Source: Agromyces allii (GTDB taxonomy: Bacteria > Actinomycetota > Actinomycetes > Actinomycetales > Microbacteriaceae). From it: 64,000 bases of DNA. The translations under genes and the position numbers were made by a program. Where the stretch lies: assembly GCF_009749385.1 (NCBI RefSeq), contig NZ_WBIN01000002.1, positions 62,001 to 126,000 on the forward strand, written 5' to 3'. The notes beneath the pieces were generated by a model. That model did no database searches. It had not been told where the DNA came from and saw only the letters and a list, made by a program, of their open reading frames with translations. Below, piece by piece: positions 27,976-36,715 of the stretch (position 1 is the stretch's first letter; every line of letters begins with the position of its first letter).

Positions 27976-28824
27976 TCAGGCGTCGCGTCGCTTCAGCAGC
28001 ACGGCGGCGCCGACCGCGGAGGCGGCGACCCACCCGAGCACGATGAGCAGGTTCAGCCAGACGCCGAGCCCGTCGGCCGTGGCCTCGGCGGTCGTCGAGG
28101 TGAACATGTTCATGCCCGCGTTCGAGAGCAGGTACGGGATGAGGTCGTGCGCCCAGTCGGCGGGGATCAGCTGCAGCACGGTCGGCAGGAGCAGCAGCAG
28201 GCCGAGCACCGCGGCGATGCCACCCGCACTGCTGCGGAGCATGGTGCCGACGCCGAGCGCGAACACCGCGACGAGCGCGAGGTAGAGCGCACCGCCGAGC
28301 AGCGGAAGGATGACGGCGGGCTCGAGGAGGCTCGCCGAGACGCCGATGCCGGCGAAGATGGCCGACGAGAGTGCGAACGCCGCGAGGTTCGCCACGAGGC
28401 CCACGACGAACGTGGCGACGAAGAGCACGACGGCCTTGCCGGCCAGCGCAGGGAGTCGCTTCGGCACCGCGGTGAGCGTGGACCGGATCATGCCGGTCGT
28501 GTACTCGCCGCTGATCACGAGCACGCCGAGCACGCCCGCGACGAGCTGCCCGAAGTAGACGCCGAACACCGAGGACTGGAGCAGGATGCCGCCCTGCTGG
28601 TCGGCGGGCGCGATGCCGGCGTCGCCCTCGATCATCGAGACCATGCTGAGCGACATGATGAGCGCCATGCCGAGCGAGATCGCGATGACGATGAGGTACG
28701 ACCAGGTGGTCGACCGCAGGCTTCGGAGCTTGATCGACTCGGAGCGGAGCACGCCCGCGAAGCTCAGTCTGGTCGCGCGGGCCGGCGTGGCCGTCGCTGC
28801 GGGCGGGGTGGTGAGCGCGGTCAT
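27976..28824 (-). CDS. ABC-2 type exporter permease
   Basis: The membrane half of a two-gene ABC exporter. The 282-residue protein has about six helices (first near residue 42, LIVIAISLGMALIMSLSMV) with the ABC-2 pattern, including GVLVISGEYTTGMIRSTLTAVPKR, the cytosolic gate motif. ATG 28824 overlaps the ATPase stop by four bases (ATGA). The substrate is unknown; such pairs often export drugs, peptides or lipids. Confidence 0.9.
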   Translation of the reverse strand: MTALTTPPAATATPARATRLSFAGVLRSESIKLRSLRSTTWSYLIVIAISLGMALIMSLSMVSMIEGDAGIAPADQQGGILLQSSVFGVYFGQLVAGVLGVLVISGEYTTGMIRSTLTAVPKRLPALAGKAVVLFVATFVVGLVANLAAFALSSAIFAGIGVSASLLEPAVILPLLGGALYLALVAVFALGVGTMLRSSAGGIAAVLGLLLLLPTVLQLIPADWAHDLIPYLLSNAGMNMFTSTTAEATADGLGVWLNLLIVLGWVAASAVGAAVLLKRRDA

Positions 28825-29732
28825 CGGACGGCCTCCGTGCGGTATTCGACGGCGTCGGCCGTCAGGGCCATGTACGCCTCTTCGAGGGAGGCGCTGAGGG
28901 GGGTGAGTTCGTGGATCGCGAGGCCGTGCTGCGCGGCGAGGTCGCCGATGCCGGATGCCGGCATGCCGGTCACCTCGAGCACGCCCGCCTCGGAGCGGAT
29001 GACGGCGACCTCGGGGGCGGTGAGCAGGTCTGCGAGCTGCGACGCGTGCGGCGAGCGCACGAGCACGCGCGATCGCGTTCCACCGGCGATGATGTCGGCG
29101 ACGGGTGCGTCGGCGATGATCTCGCCGCGGCCGAGCACGATGAGGTGGTCGGCGGTGAGCGCCATCTCGCTCATCAGGTGGGAGGACAGGAAGACGGTTC
29201 GGCCCTCGGAGGCGAGGTGGCGCACGAACTGCCGGACCCACAGCACGCCCTCGGGGTCGAGGCCGTTGACGGGCTCGTCGAGGATGAGGGTCGCGGGGTC
29301 GCCGAGCATGGCGGCCGCGATGCCGAGGCGCTGGCCCATGCCGAGGGAGAAGCCGCCGACGCGCTTGCGGGCGACGGACTCGAGGCCGGTCAGCTCGATG
29401 ACCTCGCGCACGCGGCTCGCGCCGATGCCGTGCGTGGCGGCCATCGCGAGCAGGTGGTTGTACGCGGAGCGACCCGTGTGCACGGCCTTCGCGTCGAGGA
29501 GCGCGCCGACCTCGTGGAGGGGCGCCCGGTGCGCCGCATACGGCTTGCCGTTCACGGTGACGCTTCCGGCGGTCGGTCGGTCGAGGCCGACGATCATGCG
29601 CATGGTCGTGGACTTGCCCGCGCCGTTCGGCCCGAGGAATCCGGTGACCTGTCCGGGTCGGACGGTGAAACTGAGGTCGTTGACGGCCGTCTTCGCGCCG
29701 TAGCGCTTGACGAGCCCTTCTGCCGTGATCAT
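28821..29732 (-). CDS. ABC exporter ATP-binding protein
   Basis: The 303-residue ATPase of the exporter. It has Walker A GPNGAGKSTT (about residue 37), Q-loop region, signature FSLGMGQRLGIAAAML and Walker B LILDEPVNGLDP. The C-terminal domain (about 215-303) is the DrrA/NatA-type extension (LVRSPHASQLADLLTAPEVAVIRSEAGVLEVTG). ATG 29732. It is the first gene of the operon and lies between the two pepN paralogues. Confidence 0.93.
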   Translation of the reverse strand: MITAEGLVKRYGAKTAVNDLSFTVRPGQVTGFLGPNGAGKSTTMRMIVGLDRPTAGSVTVNGKPYAAHRAPLHEVGALLDAKAVHTGRSAYNHLLAMAATHGIGASRVREVIELTGLESVARKRVGGFSLGMGQRLGIAAAMLGDPATLILDEPVNGLDPEGVLWVRQFVRHLASEGRTVFLSSHLMSEMALTADHLIVLGRGEIIADAPVADIIAGGTRSRVLVRSPHASQLADLLTAPEVAVIRSEAGVLEVTGMPASGIGDLAAQHGLAIHELTPLSASLEEAYMALTADAVEYRTEAVR

Positions 29733-29784
29733 CCTTCAACGCTATGGGCGGCGCGGCGGCGGGACATCCGTCTGGAGAATGATT

Positions 29785-29830
29785 CGGGGCGGGCGGGCCT
29801 GGTCCTCGAGGACCACGCCCGCCCGCCCCG
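29785..29830 (-). terminator. Long GC hairpin terminator of pepN paralogue 2
   Basis: CGGGGCGGGCGGGC (29785-29798) pairs perfectly with GCCCGCCCGCCCCG (29817-29830), and an inner GGTCCTC/GAGGACC extends the stem. It starts 20 bases after the pepN stop. Confidence 0.88.
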
Positions 29831-29850
29831 ACTCGGCGGTGCCTCGTGCG

Positions 29851-32400
29851 CTACGCCTGCTGCGCGTCGCGCTCCTGGGCGATGAGGGCGCGGTCGACGC
29901 CGGCGAGGCGCTCGACGACGAGGCGTCGGAGTGCCGGAACGTCGGGGTGCGTCTCGAGCCAGGTGCGGCTCGCGTCGGCGAGTGCCCGGTTCGCGAGCGG
30001 CGACGGGTAGAGGCCGTCGACGAGCTTCTCGGCGATCGCGTAGCTGCGCGACTCCCAGACGGGCTCGAGCATCGCGAAGTACCGCTCGACGAACGCCTCG
30101 AGCAGCGCCGGGTCGGTCGCACGGACGAAGCCGGCCGCCGATTCGCGTACGACGGTGTTCGTGGCCGTGTCGACGTCGATGAGCGAGGCCCAGGCGCGTT
30201 CCTTGCCCTCGACGGTCTGGATCGCGGCACGCGCGTGCGCGGCCGACTGCTGACCCGTCGCCGTGTTGTCGTCGGCGAGGCGTGCGTCGATCTCGGCGTC
30301 GCCCGCGCGCCCGGCCGCGACGAGCGCGATGAGCAGGCGCCATCCGAGGTCGGTGTCGATCTCGAGGCCGTCGAGCTGCACGGTGCCCGCGAAGAGCCCT
30401 GCGAGGTCGTCGACGTGCGAGCCGTGCTCGGCGAGGCCGGCGAAGCTCGTCGCGAACTGGAACTGCGCGTCGCTGCCGGCGACGGCCTCCTGCGCGAGGC
30501 GCCAGAACCCGTCGGCGACCGCGCGGAGGGCGTCGGCCTGACGGGACGGCTCGGTGTACGCGCCCGCGGCGAGCGCCGCGTTCGCGAGCACGATGCGGAG
30601 CGTGGTCGACTCGGTCTCGCTCGCGATGTTTCCGAGCACGAGTGCGAGGTAGTCGCTCGCCCGGGTCTCGCCGTCGCGCGTGGCGTCCCACACGGAGCTC
30701 CACACGAGGGCGCGGGCCAGCGGGTCCTCGATCTCGCTCAGGTTCGCGAGCGCGACGCCGTGCGAGGCCTCGTCGAGGCGGATCTTCGCGTAGGCGAGGT
30801 CGTCGTCGTTCAGCAGCACGAGGTCGGGGCGTGCGAGCCCGACGAGCTCGGCGACCTCCGTGCGCTCGCCGTCGACGTCGAGCTCGACGCGGTGCTCGCG
30901 CACGAGCTTGCCGCCGACCAGGTTGTAGAAGCCGATGGCGAGGCGGTGCGGGCGGATCGTGGGGTAGTCGGCCGGAGCCGACTGCAGCACCGTGAACGCG
31001 GTGATCGTGCCCTCGGCGTCGGTCGCGATCTCGGGGCGCAGCGTGTTGACCCCCGAGGTCTCGAGCCAGAGCTTCGACCACTCCGAGAGGTCGCGACCGC
31101 TGGCGGCCTCGAGCTCGACGAGCAGGTCGGCGAGGGTCGTGTTGCCCCACTGGTGCTTCTGGAAGTACGCCGAGACGCCTGCGAAGAACGCGTCGATGCC
31201 GACCCACGCCACGAGCTGCTTCAGCACCGAGCCGCCCTTGGCGTACGTGATGCCGTCGAAGTTGACGAGCACGTCTTCGAGGTCGTTGATCGTCGCGACG
31301 ATCGGATGCGTCGAGGGCAGCTGGTCCTGGCGGTAGGCCCAGCTCTTCTCCATGGAGTTGAACGTGGTCCATGCCTCGGTCCACTCGGTGGCCTCGGCCG
31401 TGGCGATGGTCGACGCCCACTCGGCGAACGACTCGTTCAGCCACAGGTCGTTCCACCACTTCATGGTCACGAGGTCGCCGAACCACATGTGCGCGAGCTC
31501 GTGCAGGATCGTGACGACGCGGCGTTCGCGGATCGCGTCGGTCACCTTCGAGCGGAACACGTACGCCTCGGTGAAGGTGACGGCGCCCGCATTCTCCATG
31601 GCGCCCGCGTTGTACTCGGGCACGAAGAGCTGGTCGTACTTCGGGAACGGGTAGGGCACGCCGAACTTGGCCTCGAAGTACTCGAAGCCCTGCTTGGTCT
31701 TCTCGAACACGTAGTCGGCGTCGAGGTACTGCGAGAGGCTCTTGCGGCTGAACACGCCGAGCGGGATCACGCGGCCGTCGGCGCTCGTGAGCTCGTCGCG
31801 GACGACCGCGTAGGGGCCGGCGATGAGCGCCGTGATGTAGCTCGAGATGCGCTGCGTGGGCTCGAACGCCCAGGTCTTCGCGCCATCGTGGGCGTCGACG
31901 GGCTCGGGGGTCGGCGAGTTCGACACCACCTCCCAGTGGGCGGGCGCGGTGACGGTGAAGCGGAACGCCGCCTTCAGGTCGGGCTGCTCGAACACGGCGA
32001 ACATGCGGCGCGAGTCGGGCACCTCGAACTGGGTGTAGAGGTACACCTCGCCGTCGACGGGGTCGACGAAGCGGTGCAGGCCCTCGCCCGTGTTCATGTA
32101 GGTGCCGTCGGCCTCGACCACGAGCTCGTTCTGCGCGGCGAGGTTCGGCAGCTGGATGCGCACGCCGTCGCTGACCTCGGCGGGGTCGAGCTCGACCCCG
32201 TTCAGGGTGACGCGGTGCACGGCGGCGGTGATGGCGTCGATGAAGGTCGAGGCGCCGGCGGTGGCGTCGAACCGGACCGTCGTCGTGGTCTTGAAGACCT
32301 CGGGGCCGGTGGTCACATCGAGCACGACGTCGTAGTCGTGCACGGTGACGAGCGCCGCGCGCTCCTCGGCTTCGGATCGGGTGAGGTTCTCTCCAGGCAC
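29851..32400 (-). CDS. pepN: Aminopeptidase N (M1 zinc peptidase), paralogue 2
   Basis: The second M1 aminopeptidase, 849 residues, cytosolic. GAMENAGAVTFTEAYVF and the zinc site HELAHMWFGD (His300, His304) with NDLWLNESFAEWAS are intact. The C-terminal ERAP1-like domain ends LAGVDRALIAQERDAQQA. It is the more canonical of the two copies. GTG 32400 is chosen because AAGGAG lies six bases upstream and the protein then begins MPGENLTRSEAEER, parallel to paralogue 1; a longer opening adds 39 low-quality residues. A -10-like TAGGCT is at 32454-32459. Confidence 0.95.
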   Translation of the reverse strand: MPGENLTRSEAEERAALVTVHDYDVVLDVTTGPEVFKTTTTVRFDATAGASTFIDAITAAVHRVTLNGVELDPAEVSDGVRIQLPNLAAQNELVVEADGTYMNTGEGLHRFVDPVDGEVYLYTQFEVPDSRRMFAVFEQPDLKAAFRFTVTAPAHWEVVSNSPTPEPVDAHDGAKTWAFEPTQRISSYITALIAGPYAVVRDELTSADGRVIPLGVFSRKSLSQYLDADYVFEKTKQGFEYFEAKFGVPYPFPKYDQLFVPEYNAGAMENAGAVTFTEAYVFRSKVTDAIRERRVVTILHELAHMWFGDLVTMKWWNDLWLNESFAEWASTIATAEATEWTEAWTTFNSMEKSWAYRQDQLPSTHPIVATINDLEDVLVNFDGITYAKGGSVLKQLVAWVGIDAFFAGVSAYFQKHQWGNTTLADLLVELEAASGRDLSEWSKLWLETSGVNTLRPEIATDAEGTITAFTVLQSAPADYPTIRPHRLAIGFYNLVGGKLVREHRVELDVDGERTEVAELVGLARPDLVLLNDDDLAYAKIRLDEASHGVALANLSEIEDPLARALVWSSVWDATRDGETRASDYLALVLGNIASETESTTLRIVLANAALAAGAYTEPSRQADALRAVADGFWRLAQEAVAGSDAQFQFATSFAGLAEHGSHVDDLAGLFAGTVQLDGLEIDTDLGWRLLIALVAAGRAGDAEIDARLADDNTATGQQSAAHARAAIQTVEGKERAWASLIDVDTATNTVVRESAAGFVRATDPALLEAFVERYFAMLEPVWESRSYAIAEKLVDGLYPSPLANRALADASRTWLETHPDVPALRRLVVERLAGVDRALIAQERDAQQA

Positions 32401-32453
32401 GTGGGCTCCTTCGCGGATATCTGCGCGGCTCGTGGCCGCGGGCAACGCGTTCC

Positions 32454-32459
32454 AGCCTA
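32454..32459 (-). promoter_or_regulatory. -10-like TAGGCT of pepN paralogue 2
   Basis: TAGGCT on the minus strand lies about 54 bases before GTG 32400, giving a leader long enough for the AAGGAG ribosome site. Confidence 0.45.
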
Positions 32460-32584
32460 GCCCTCGCAACCGGCGCGGGCACGGCGCGTTCGCCCGCAGC
32501 GAGGGCGTTCCCGACACGGTGATCGGGGCGTGCGGATGCCGCGGCCCGACGTCGAGCGCACGGCGCCGTCCAGCGACGCCGCCG

Positions 32585-33460
32585 TCAGCGCTGCACGATC
32601 GAGAACACCGCGCTCACGAACGCCGGGAGCGCGGCGAGCACGGCGAGGCCGAGCAGCACGCGCCCGACGAGGACTCCGCGCCGCGACGCCCGGAGCTCGA
32701 GGAACCAGGGGAGCAGGCGCGGCAGCGCGAACGCGATGAGCGCGCCGACCGCGAGCACGACGCCGACCGGGAAGAGCACGACCGCGGCGATCAGCGGGGC
32801 GAGCGGGCCGGCCCAGCGTTCGCGCGAGACGAGCGGCAGGCTCCGTGAGAGCCGGCCGGCGACCGCCGCGAGGAACGCCCCCTGCAGCACCGCGAGCGCC
32901 GCGAACGCCGCGACCGACAGCCATCCGGGTCCGACCACGTCGAAGTCGACGTTCTCCGGCCGCAGCGGGTCGACGAACGGCGAGACGCCGACGAGCAGCA
33001 GCAGGCCGAAGACCGGTCCGCCGAGCCGTCCGCGCGGCAGCCACGGCTCGACGAGCAGGTAGAGCGCGGCCGAGGCGAAGGCGAACGGCAACGCGCCGAA
33101 GACGAGGTACGCCAGCGTGCCCTGCGGCGAGATCTCGCCCACGATCGCCTGCGCCTCGGTGATGCGGCCCTTCGCGTCCGGCGAGGTCGCGGCGAGCAGG
33201 CGCATGACGAGTCGTCCGCCCGCACCGGTGACGACGAGGCCGGAGAGGGTGCCCACCGCGGTGAACACCGTCGCCCACCAGACGTAGACCCTCAGCCCGG
33301 CGGCATGACGCGGCATCCATCCGGCGCGATCGGATGTCGCATCGGACGCTCGCGCGATGGCGGCGGGTCGCAGCGGCGGAATGAGGCGCTCGCGCGACCA
33401 CCGCACCGCGATCGCGATGCCGGCGGCGACGAGCACCCCGCACACGATCATGAGGAGCAT
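32585..33460 (-). CDS. Polytopic membrane protein of unknown function
   Basis: I do not recognise a family. The 291-residue protein has about eight hydrophobic helices. The region after the second helix, GAGGRLVMRLLAATSPDAKGRITEAQAIVGEISPQGTLAY, is the most distinctive soluble loop. ATG 33460 is chosen over GTG 33484 because GAGG lies five bases before it. It is a stand-alone gene between pepN and the SDR gene, both on the same strand. Confidence 0.75.
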   Translation of the reverse strand: MLLMIVCGVLVAAGIAIAVRWSRERLIPPLRPAAIARASDATSDRAGWMPRHAAGLRVYVWWATVFTAVGTLSGLVVTGAGGRLVMRLLAATSPDAKGRITEAQAIVGEISPQGTLAYLVFGALPFAFASAALYLLVEPWLPRGRLGGPVFGLLLLVGVSPFVDPLRPENVDFDVVGPGWLSVAAFAALAVLQGAFLAAVAGRLSRSLPLVSRERWAGPLAPLIAAVVLFPVGVVLAVGALIAFALPRLLPWFLELRASRRGVLVGRVLLGLAVLAALPAFVSAVFSIVQR

Positions 33461-33564
33461 GCGGCCTCGATCCCGCGCGAGCACAGTCGCGCAGGCGAGT
33501 TTACGCCCGGGGCGCGACCGCCCGCGGCCCCCAGCGGTGGGGGCGCGTCATCGGCTCAGGCACG

Positions 33565-35049
33565 TCACCAGTCGGAGCGTGCGTAGTCCTTCAGGAACAC
33601 GCCCGTGACGTCTTCGCCGGCCTCGCCGCGCACGATGGGGTCGTACACCCGGGCGGCGCCGTCGACGAGGTCGAGCGGGGCGTGGAACCCCTCCTCGGCG
33701 AGCCGCACCTTGGTCGGGTGCGGACGCTCGTCGGTGATCCAGCCGGTGTCGACGCTCGTCATGAGGATGCCGTCGGCCAGCATCTCCTTCGCGCTCGTGC
33801 GCGTGAGCATGTTCATGGCCGCCTTCGCCATGTTCGTGTGCGGGTGACCCGGTCCCTTGTAGCCGCGACTGAACACGCCCTCCATGGCCGAGACGTTGAC
33901 GACGTAGGTTCGACGGGCGGGCGACGCGGCCAAGGAGGCGCGCAGCCGGCTGACGAGGATGAACGGCGCCGTCGTGTTGCAGAGCTGCACCTCGAGCATC
34001 TCGAGGGGGTCGACGTCTTGCACGACCGCGCTCCAGCTGTTCTCGTGGTGGAGGTCGGGCACGAGCCCGCCGGCGTCGATCGCCGTGCGGTCGGCGAGCC
34101 GGGCGAGCGAGCTCGACCCGGGTGCGAGCGCGAGCGCGGTGAGGTCGTCGGCGGTCATCGTGCCCGCGAACAGGCCTGACGAGAGCACGGGGTGGCTCGA
34201 CACCGAGTCGGCGAGCGCGAGCGGGTGCGCGTCGTTCGTGTGGCCGAAGCTCACGAGCTCGGGCATCGGCCCGTCGGGCAGCGGCGAGGACTCGGCCTCG
34301 ACGAGCGGCGAGTACGAGCCGGGGGAGCGGCGCACGGTCTGCGCCGCGTTGTTGATCAGGATGTCGAGCGGGCCCTGCGCCGCGACGTCGTCGGCGAGGG
34401 CGATGACCTGCGCCGGGTCGCGCAGGTCGATGCCGACGATGCGGAGACGGTGCAGCCACTGGTCGGCGTCGGGCATCGCCGCGAACCGCCGGGCCGCGTC
34501 GCGCGGGAACCGCGTGGTGATCGTGGTGTGGGCGCCGTCGCGCAGGAGGCGCAGCGCGATGTACATGCCGATCTTCGCCCGGCCGCCCGTGAGCAGGGCG
34601 CGCTTGCCAGTGAGGTCGGTGCGCGCATCGCGCTTGGCGTGGCTCATGGCCGCGCAGGTCGGGCAGAGCTGGTGGTAGAACGCGTCGACGAGCGTGTACC
34701 GCTGCTTGCAGATGTAGCAGGGGCGGGCGACGAGCAGTTCGCCCGCCGTGCGCGCGTCGGTGCCGCTCACGAGGTCGGCGCCACGGGTCTCGTCGTCGAT
34801 GCGCGTCGGCGCGCCGGTCGCCGTCGCGGCGATGACCGCGCGATCGGCGTCCTGGATGACCTTGCGCTTGACCAGCCGCCGCGCGGCCTTGACCGACTTG
34901 AACATCTTGGCCGTCGCGTGACGCACGGTCTCGAAGTCGGGGTCGCTCTCGTCGAGCTCGCTGAGCGAGGCCAGCACGCGCAGCGTCGCCTCGAGGTCGG
35001 CGGCGTCGATCTTGGGCGCGCTGGAGTCGGCGTGGTCGGCGGAGGGCAT
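33565..35049 (-). CDS. SDR-fold protein with N-terminal zinc ribbon
   Basis: A 494-residue protein with two parts. Residues about 1-140 form a helical region followed by a four-cysteine zinc-ribbon-like pair (CYICK and CPTCAAM). Residues about 145-494 form a short-chain dehydrogenase/reductase domain. The nucleotide motif is altered (LLTGGRAKIGMYIA in place of TGxxxGIG), and NNAAQTV matches the NNAG strand. The catalytic YxxxK reads HTNMAKAAMN: Lys is kept but Thr stands in place of Tyr. This altered motif is, to my knowledge, shared by a group of uncharacterised bacterial and fungal SDRs. The reaction is unknown. Confidence 0.82.
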   Translation of the reverse strand: MPSADHADSSAPKIDAADLEATLRVLASLSELDESDPDFETVRHATAKMFKSVKAARRLVKRKVIQDADRAVIAATATGAPTRIDDETRGADLVSGTDARTAGELLVARPCYICKQRYTLVDAFYHQLCPTCAAMSHAKRDARTDLTGKRALLTGGRAKIGMYIALRLLRDGAHTTITTRFPRDAARRFAAMPDADQWLHRLRIVGIDLRDPAQVIALADDVAAQGPLDILINNAAQTVRRSPGSYSPLVEAESSPLPDGPMPELVSFGHTNDAHPLALADSVSSHPVLSSGLFAGTMTADDLTALALAPGSSSLARLADRTAIDAGGLVPDLHHENSWSAVVQDVDPLEMLEVQLCNTTAPFILVSRLRASLAASPARRTYVVNVSAMEGVFSRGYKGPGHPHTNMAKAAMNMLTRTSAKEMLADGILMTSVDTGWITDERPHPTKVRLAEEGFHAPLDLVDGAARVYDPIVRGEAGEDVTGVFLKDYARSDW

Positions 35050-35172
35050 CCGCTGATTCTACGGCGTGTCGTCCGACCATTGCCTGTGTGCGGCGCGCTC
35101 GGCGCAGCGCTCGTCGCCCCGCGGGCGCGACCCGGCCGCATCCACGGCCCGCCGCGGCATCCGCCCCCGGAG

Positions 35173-35178
35173 TAGCGT
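35173..35178 (+). promoter_or_regulatory. -10 box (TAGCGT) of a leaderless transcript
   Basis: TAGCGT ends six bases before ATG 35185. Confidence 0.55.
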
Positions 35179-35184
35179 GACCGT

Positions 35185-36192
35185 ATGAGCACCAGCACGG
35201 ATGCCACGGCCTCGACGGCCGAGCGGTACCGCGTCTTCGCCGAGGTCGAGGCGCGAGGCATGTCCGCCACCTACGAGGCGTGGGCCCGAGGGGTGGCGAC
35301 GGATGCCGCGGTGCAGGCCCTCATCGACGAGCTGCCGTCTCCGAAGCGACAGCCCAACTTGGTCTTCTCGGCGGCGCGCCTGCTGGGCGCCGAACCCGGC
35401 GCCTACCCCGAGTTCGCCGACTGGCTCGCCGAGCATTGGAGCGCGGTGCGCGAGGTCGCGCTCACCCATGCGACGCAGACCAACGAAGCGGCCCGCTGCG
35501 CGCTGCACCTGCCCGTGCTCGCCGGCATCGATGGGCCGATCGCCCTGCTCGAGGTGGGCGCTTCTGCCGGCCTCTGCCTGTACCCCGACCGGTACGGCTA
35601 CCGGTACACCGGCGACACCGGCGCGGGCCCCGCGCGGCTCGACCCCGTCGACGGTCCGAGCGCCGTCGTGCTCGACTGCGCGGTGAGGGGCACGACGCCC
35701 GTGCCGATTCCCGCACGCATGCCCGAGATCGTCTGGCGCGCCGGCATCGACCTCAACCCGCTCGACGTGCGCTCGCAGGCGGACGTCGACTGGCTCGACG
35801 CGCTGGTCTGGCCCGAGCACGACGACCGGCGGGCTCGGCTCCGGGCCGCCGCCGCGATCGCCGCCGCAGACCCGCCGCGCCTCGTGGGCGGAGACCTCAA
35901 CGAACAGCTCGCCGCGCTCGCCGCAGCCGCCCCGTCGGATGCGACGCTCGTCGTCTTCCACACCGCCGTGCTCATGTACCTCGACGACGAGGGCCGTGAG
36001 CGCTTCGTGGGACAGGTCGACGCGTTGCCCGGCCACTGGCTCTCCGTCGAGGGCCGGCGGGTCGTCCGAGGCATCCGGCTGCGGGACGATCTGCCCGACG
36101 AGTCCAGCGACCTCGTGCTCGCCCTCGACGGGGTGCAGCTCGCGTGGGCGCAGCCGCACGGGCGGGCGCTCACGTGGGCGCCGAATCCCTAG
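35185..36192 (+). CDS. DUF2332 protein
   Basis: A 335-residue cytosolic protein of the DUF2332 family. Family marks are the LPVLAGIDGPIALLEVGASAGLCLYPDRYGYRY block, which resembles the S-adenosylmethionine site of methyltransferases (LEVGASAGL), and TLVVFHTAVLMYLDDEGRERFVGQVD later on. A methyltransferase-like role is an inference from that loop. The TANNNT box six bases upstream suggests leaderless translation. Its stop codon TAG is also the first half of the -10 box of the following gene. Confidence 0.88.
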   Translation: MSTSTDATASTAERYRVFAEVEARGMSATYEAWARGVATDAAVQALIDELPSPKRQPNLVFSAARLLGAEPGAYPEFADWLAEHWSAVREVALTHATQTNEAARCALHLPVLAGIDGPIALLEVGASAGLCLYPDRYGYRYTGDTGAGPARLDPVDGPSAVVLDCAVRGTTPVPIPARMPEIVWRAGIDLNPLDVRSQADVDWLDALVWPEHDDRRARLRAAAAIAAADPPRLVGGDLNEQLAALAAAAPSDATLVVFHTAVLMYLDDEGRERFVGQVDALPGHWLSVEGRRVVRGIRLRDDLPDESSDLVLALDGVQLAWAQPHGRALTWAPNP

Positions 36193-36195
36193 ACT
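36190..36195 (+). promoter_or_regulatory. -10 box (TAGACT) of leaderless rpiB, overlapping a stop codon
   Basis: TAGACT ends six bases before ATG 36202. Its first three bases are the stop codon of the upstream gene. Confidence 0.6.
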
Positions 36196-36201
36196 TGGCG
36201 C

Positions 36202-36708
36202 ATGCGCATCCACATCGCGACCGACCACGCCGGCCTCGAGTTCAGCCGGACCCTCGTCGACCACCTGACCAACGCCGGTCACGAGGTGCTCGACCACGGC
36301 CCCACCGAGTACGACGCCCTCGACGACTACCCGGCGTTCTGCATCAACGCGGCGCTCGCCGTGGCCGCCGACCAGTCGGCCGGCGTGCAGGCGCTCGGCA
36401 TCGTCTTCGGCGGTTCGGGCAACGGCGAGCAGATCGCGGCGAACAAGGTCGTCGGCATCCGCGCGGCCCTCGTGTGGAGCATGGACACGGCGATCCTCGC
36501 GCGCCAGCACAACGACGCGAACGTCATCTCGATCGGCGCGCGCCAGCACACGGTCGAAGAGGCGATCCGGTACATCGACGCGTTCATCGCCGAGCCGTTC
36601 TCGGGCGACGAGCGGCACGTGCGCCGCATCGCACAGCTCGCGGAGTACGAGACCACGGGCGACATCGCGGGCAAGGGCGTGAACCGCCCCGCGCCGACCG
36701 AGGCGTAG
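36202..36708 (+). CDS. rpiB: Ribose-5-phosphate isomerase B
   Basis: RpiB interconverts ribose 5-phosphate and ribulose 5-phosphate in the pentose phosphate pathway. The 168-residue product has IHIATDHAGLEFSRTLVDHL, the active-site FGGSGNGEQIAANKVVGIRAALV region and the conserved RQHNDANVISIGAR. It differs from the Cys-type enzymes: the catalytic-site loop reads GGSGNGEQ, as in actinobacterial RpiB that use an acidic residue. It is followed after seven bases by the glycosylase gene. Confidence 0.94.
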   Translation: MRIHIATDHAGLEFSRTLVDHLTNAGHEVLDHGPTEYDALDDYPAFCINAALAVAADQSAGVQALGIVFGGSGNGEQIAANKVVGIRAALVWSMDTAILARQHNDANVISIGARQHTVEEAIRYIDAFIAEPFSGDERHVRRIAQLAEYETTGDIAGKGVNRPAPTEA

Positions 36709-36715
36709 GCGCAGC

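Noticed and set aside
29707..32460. A 917-codon plus-strand frame over the second pepN
   Set aside because: Repetitive Arg/Val/Glu/Leu content, no ribosome site, and the complete overlap with pepN show it is not a gene.
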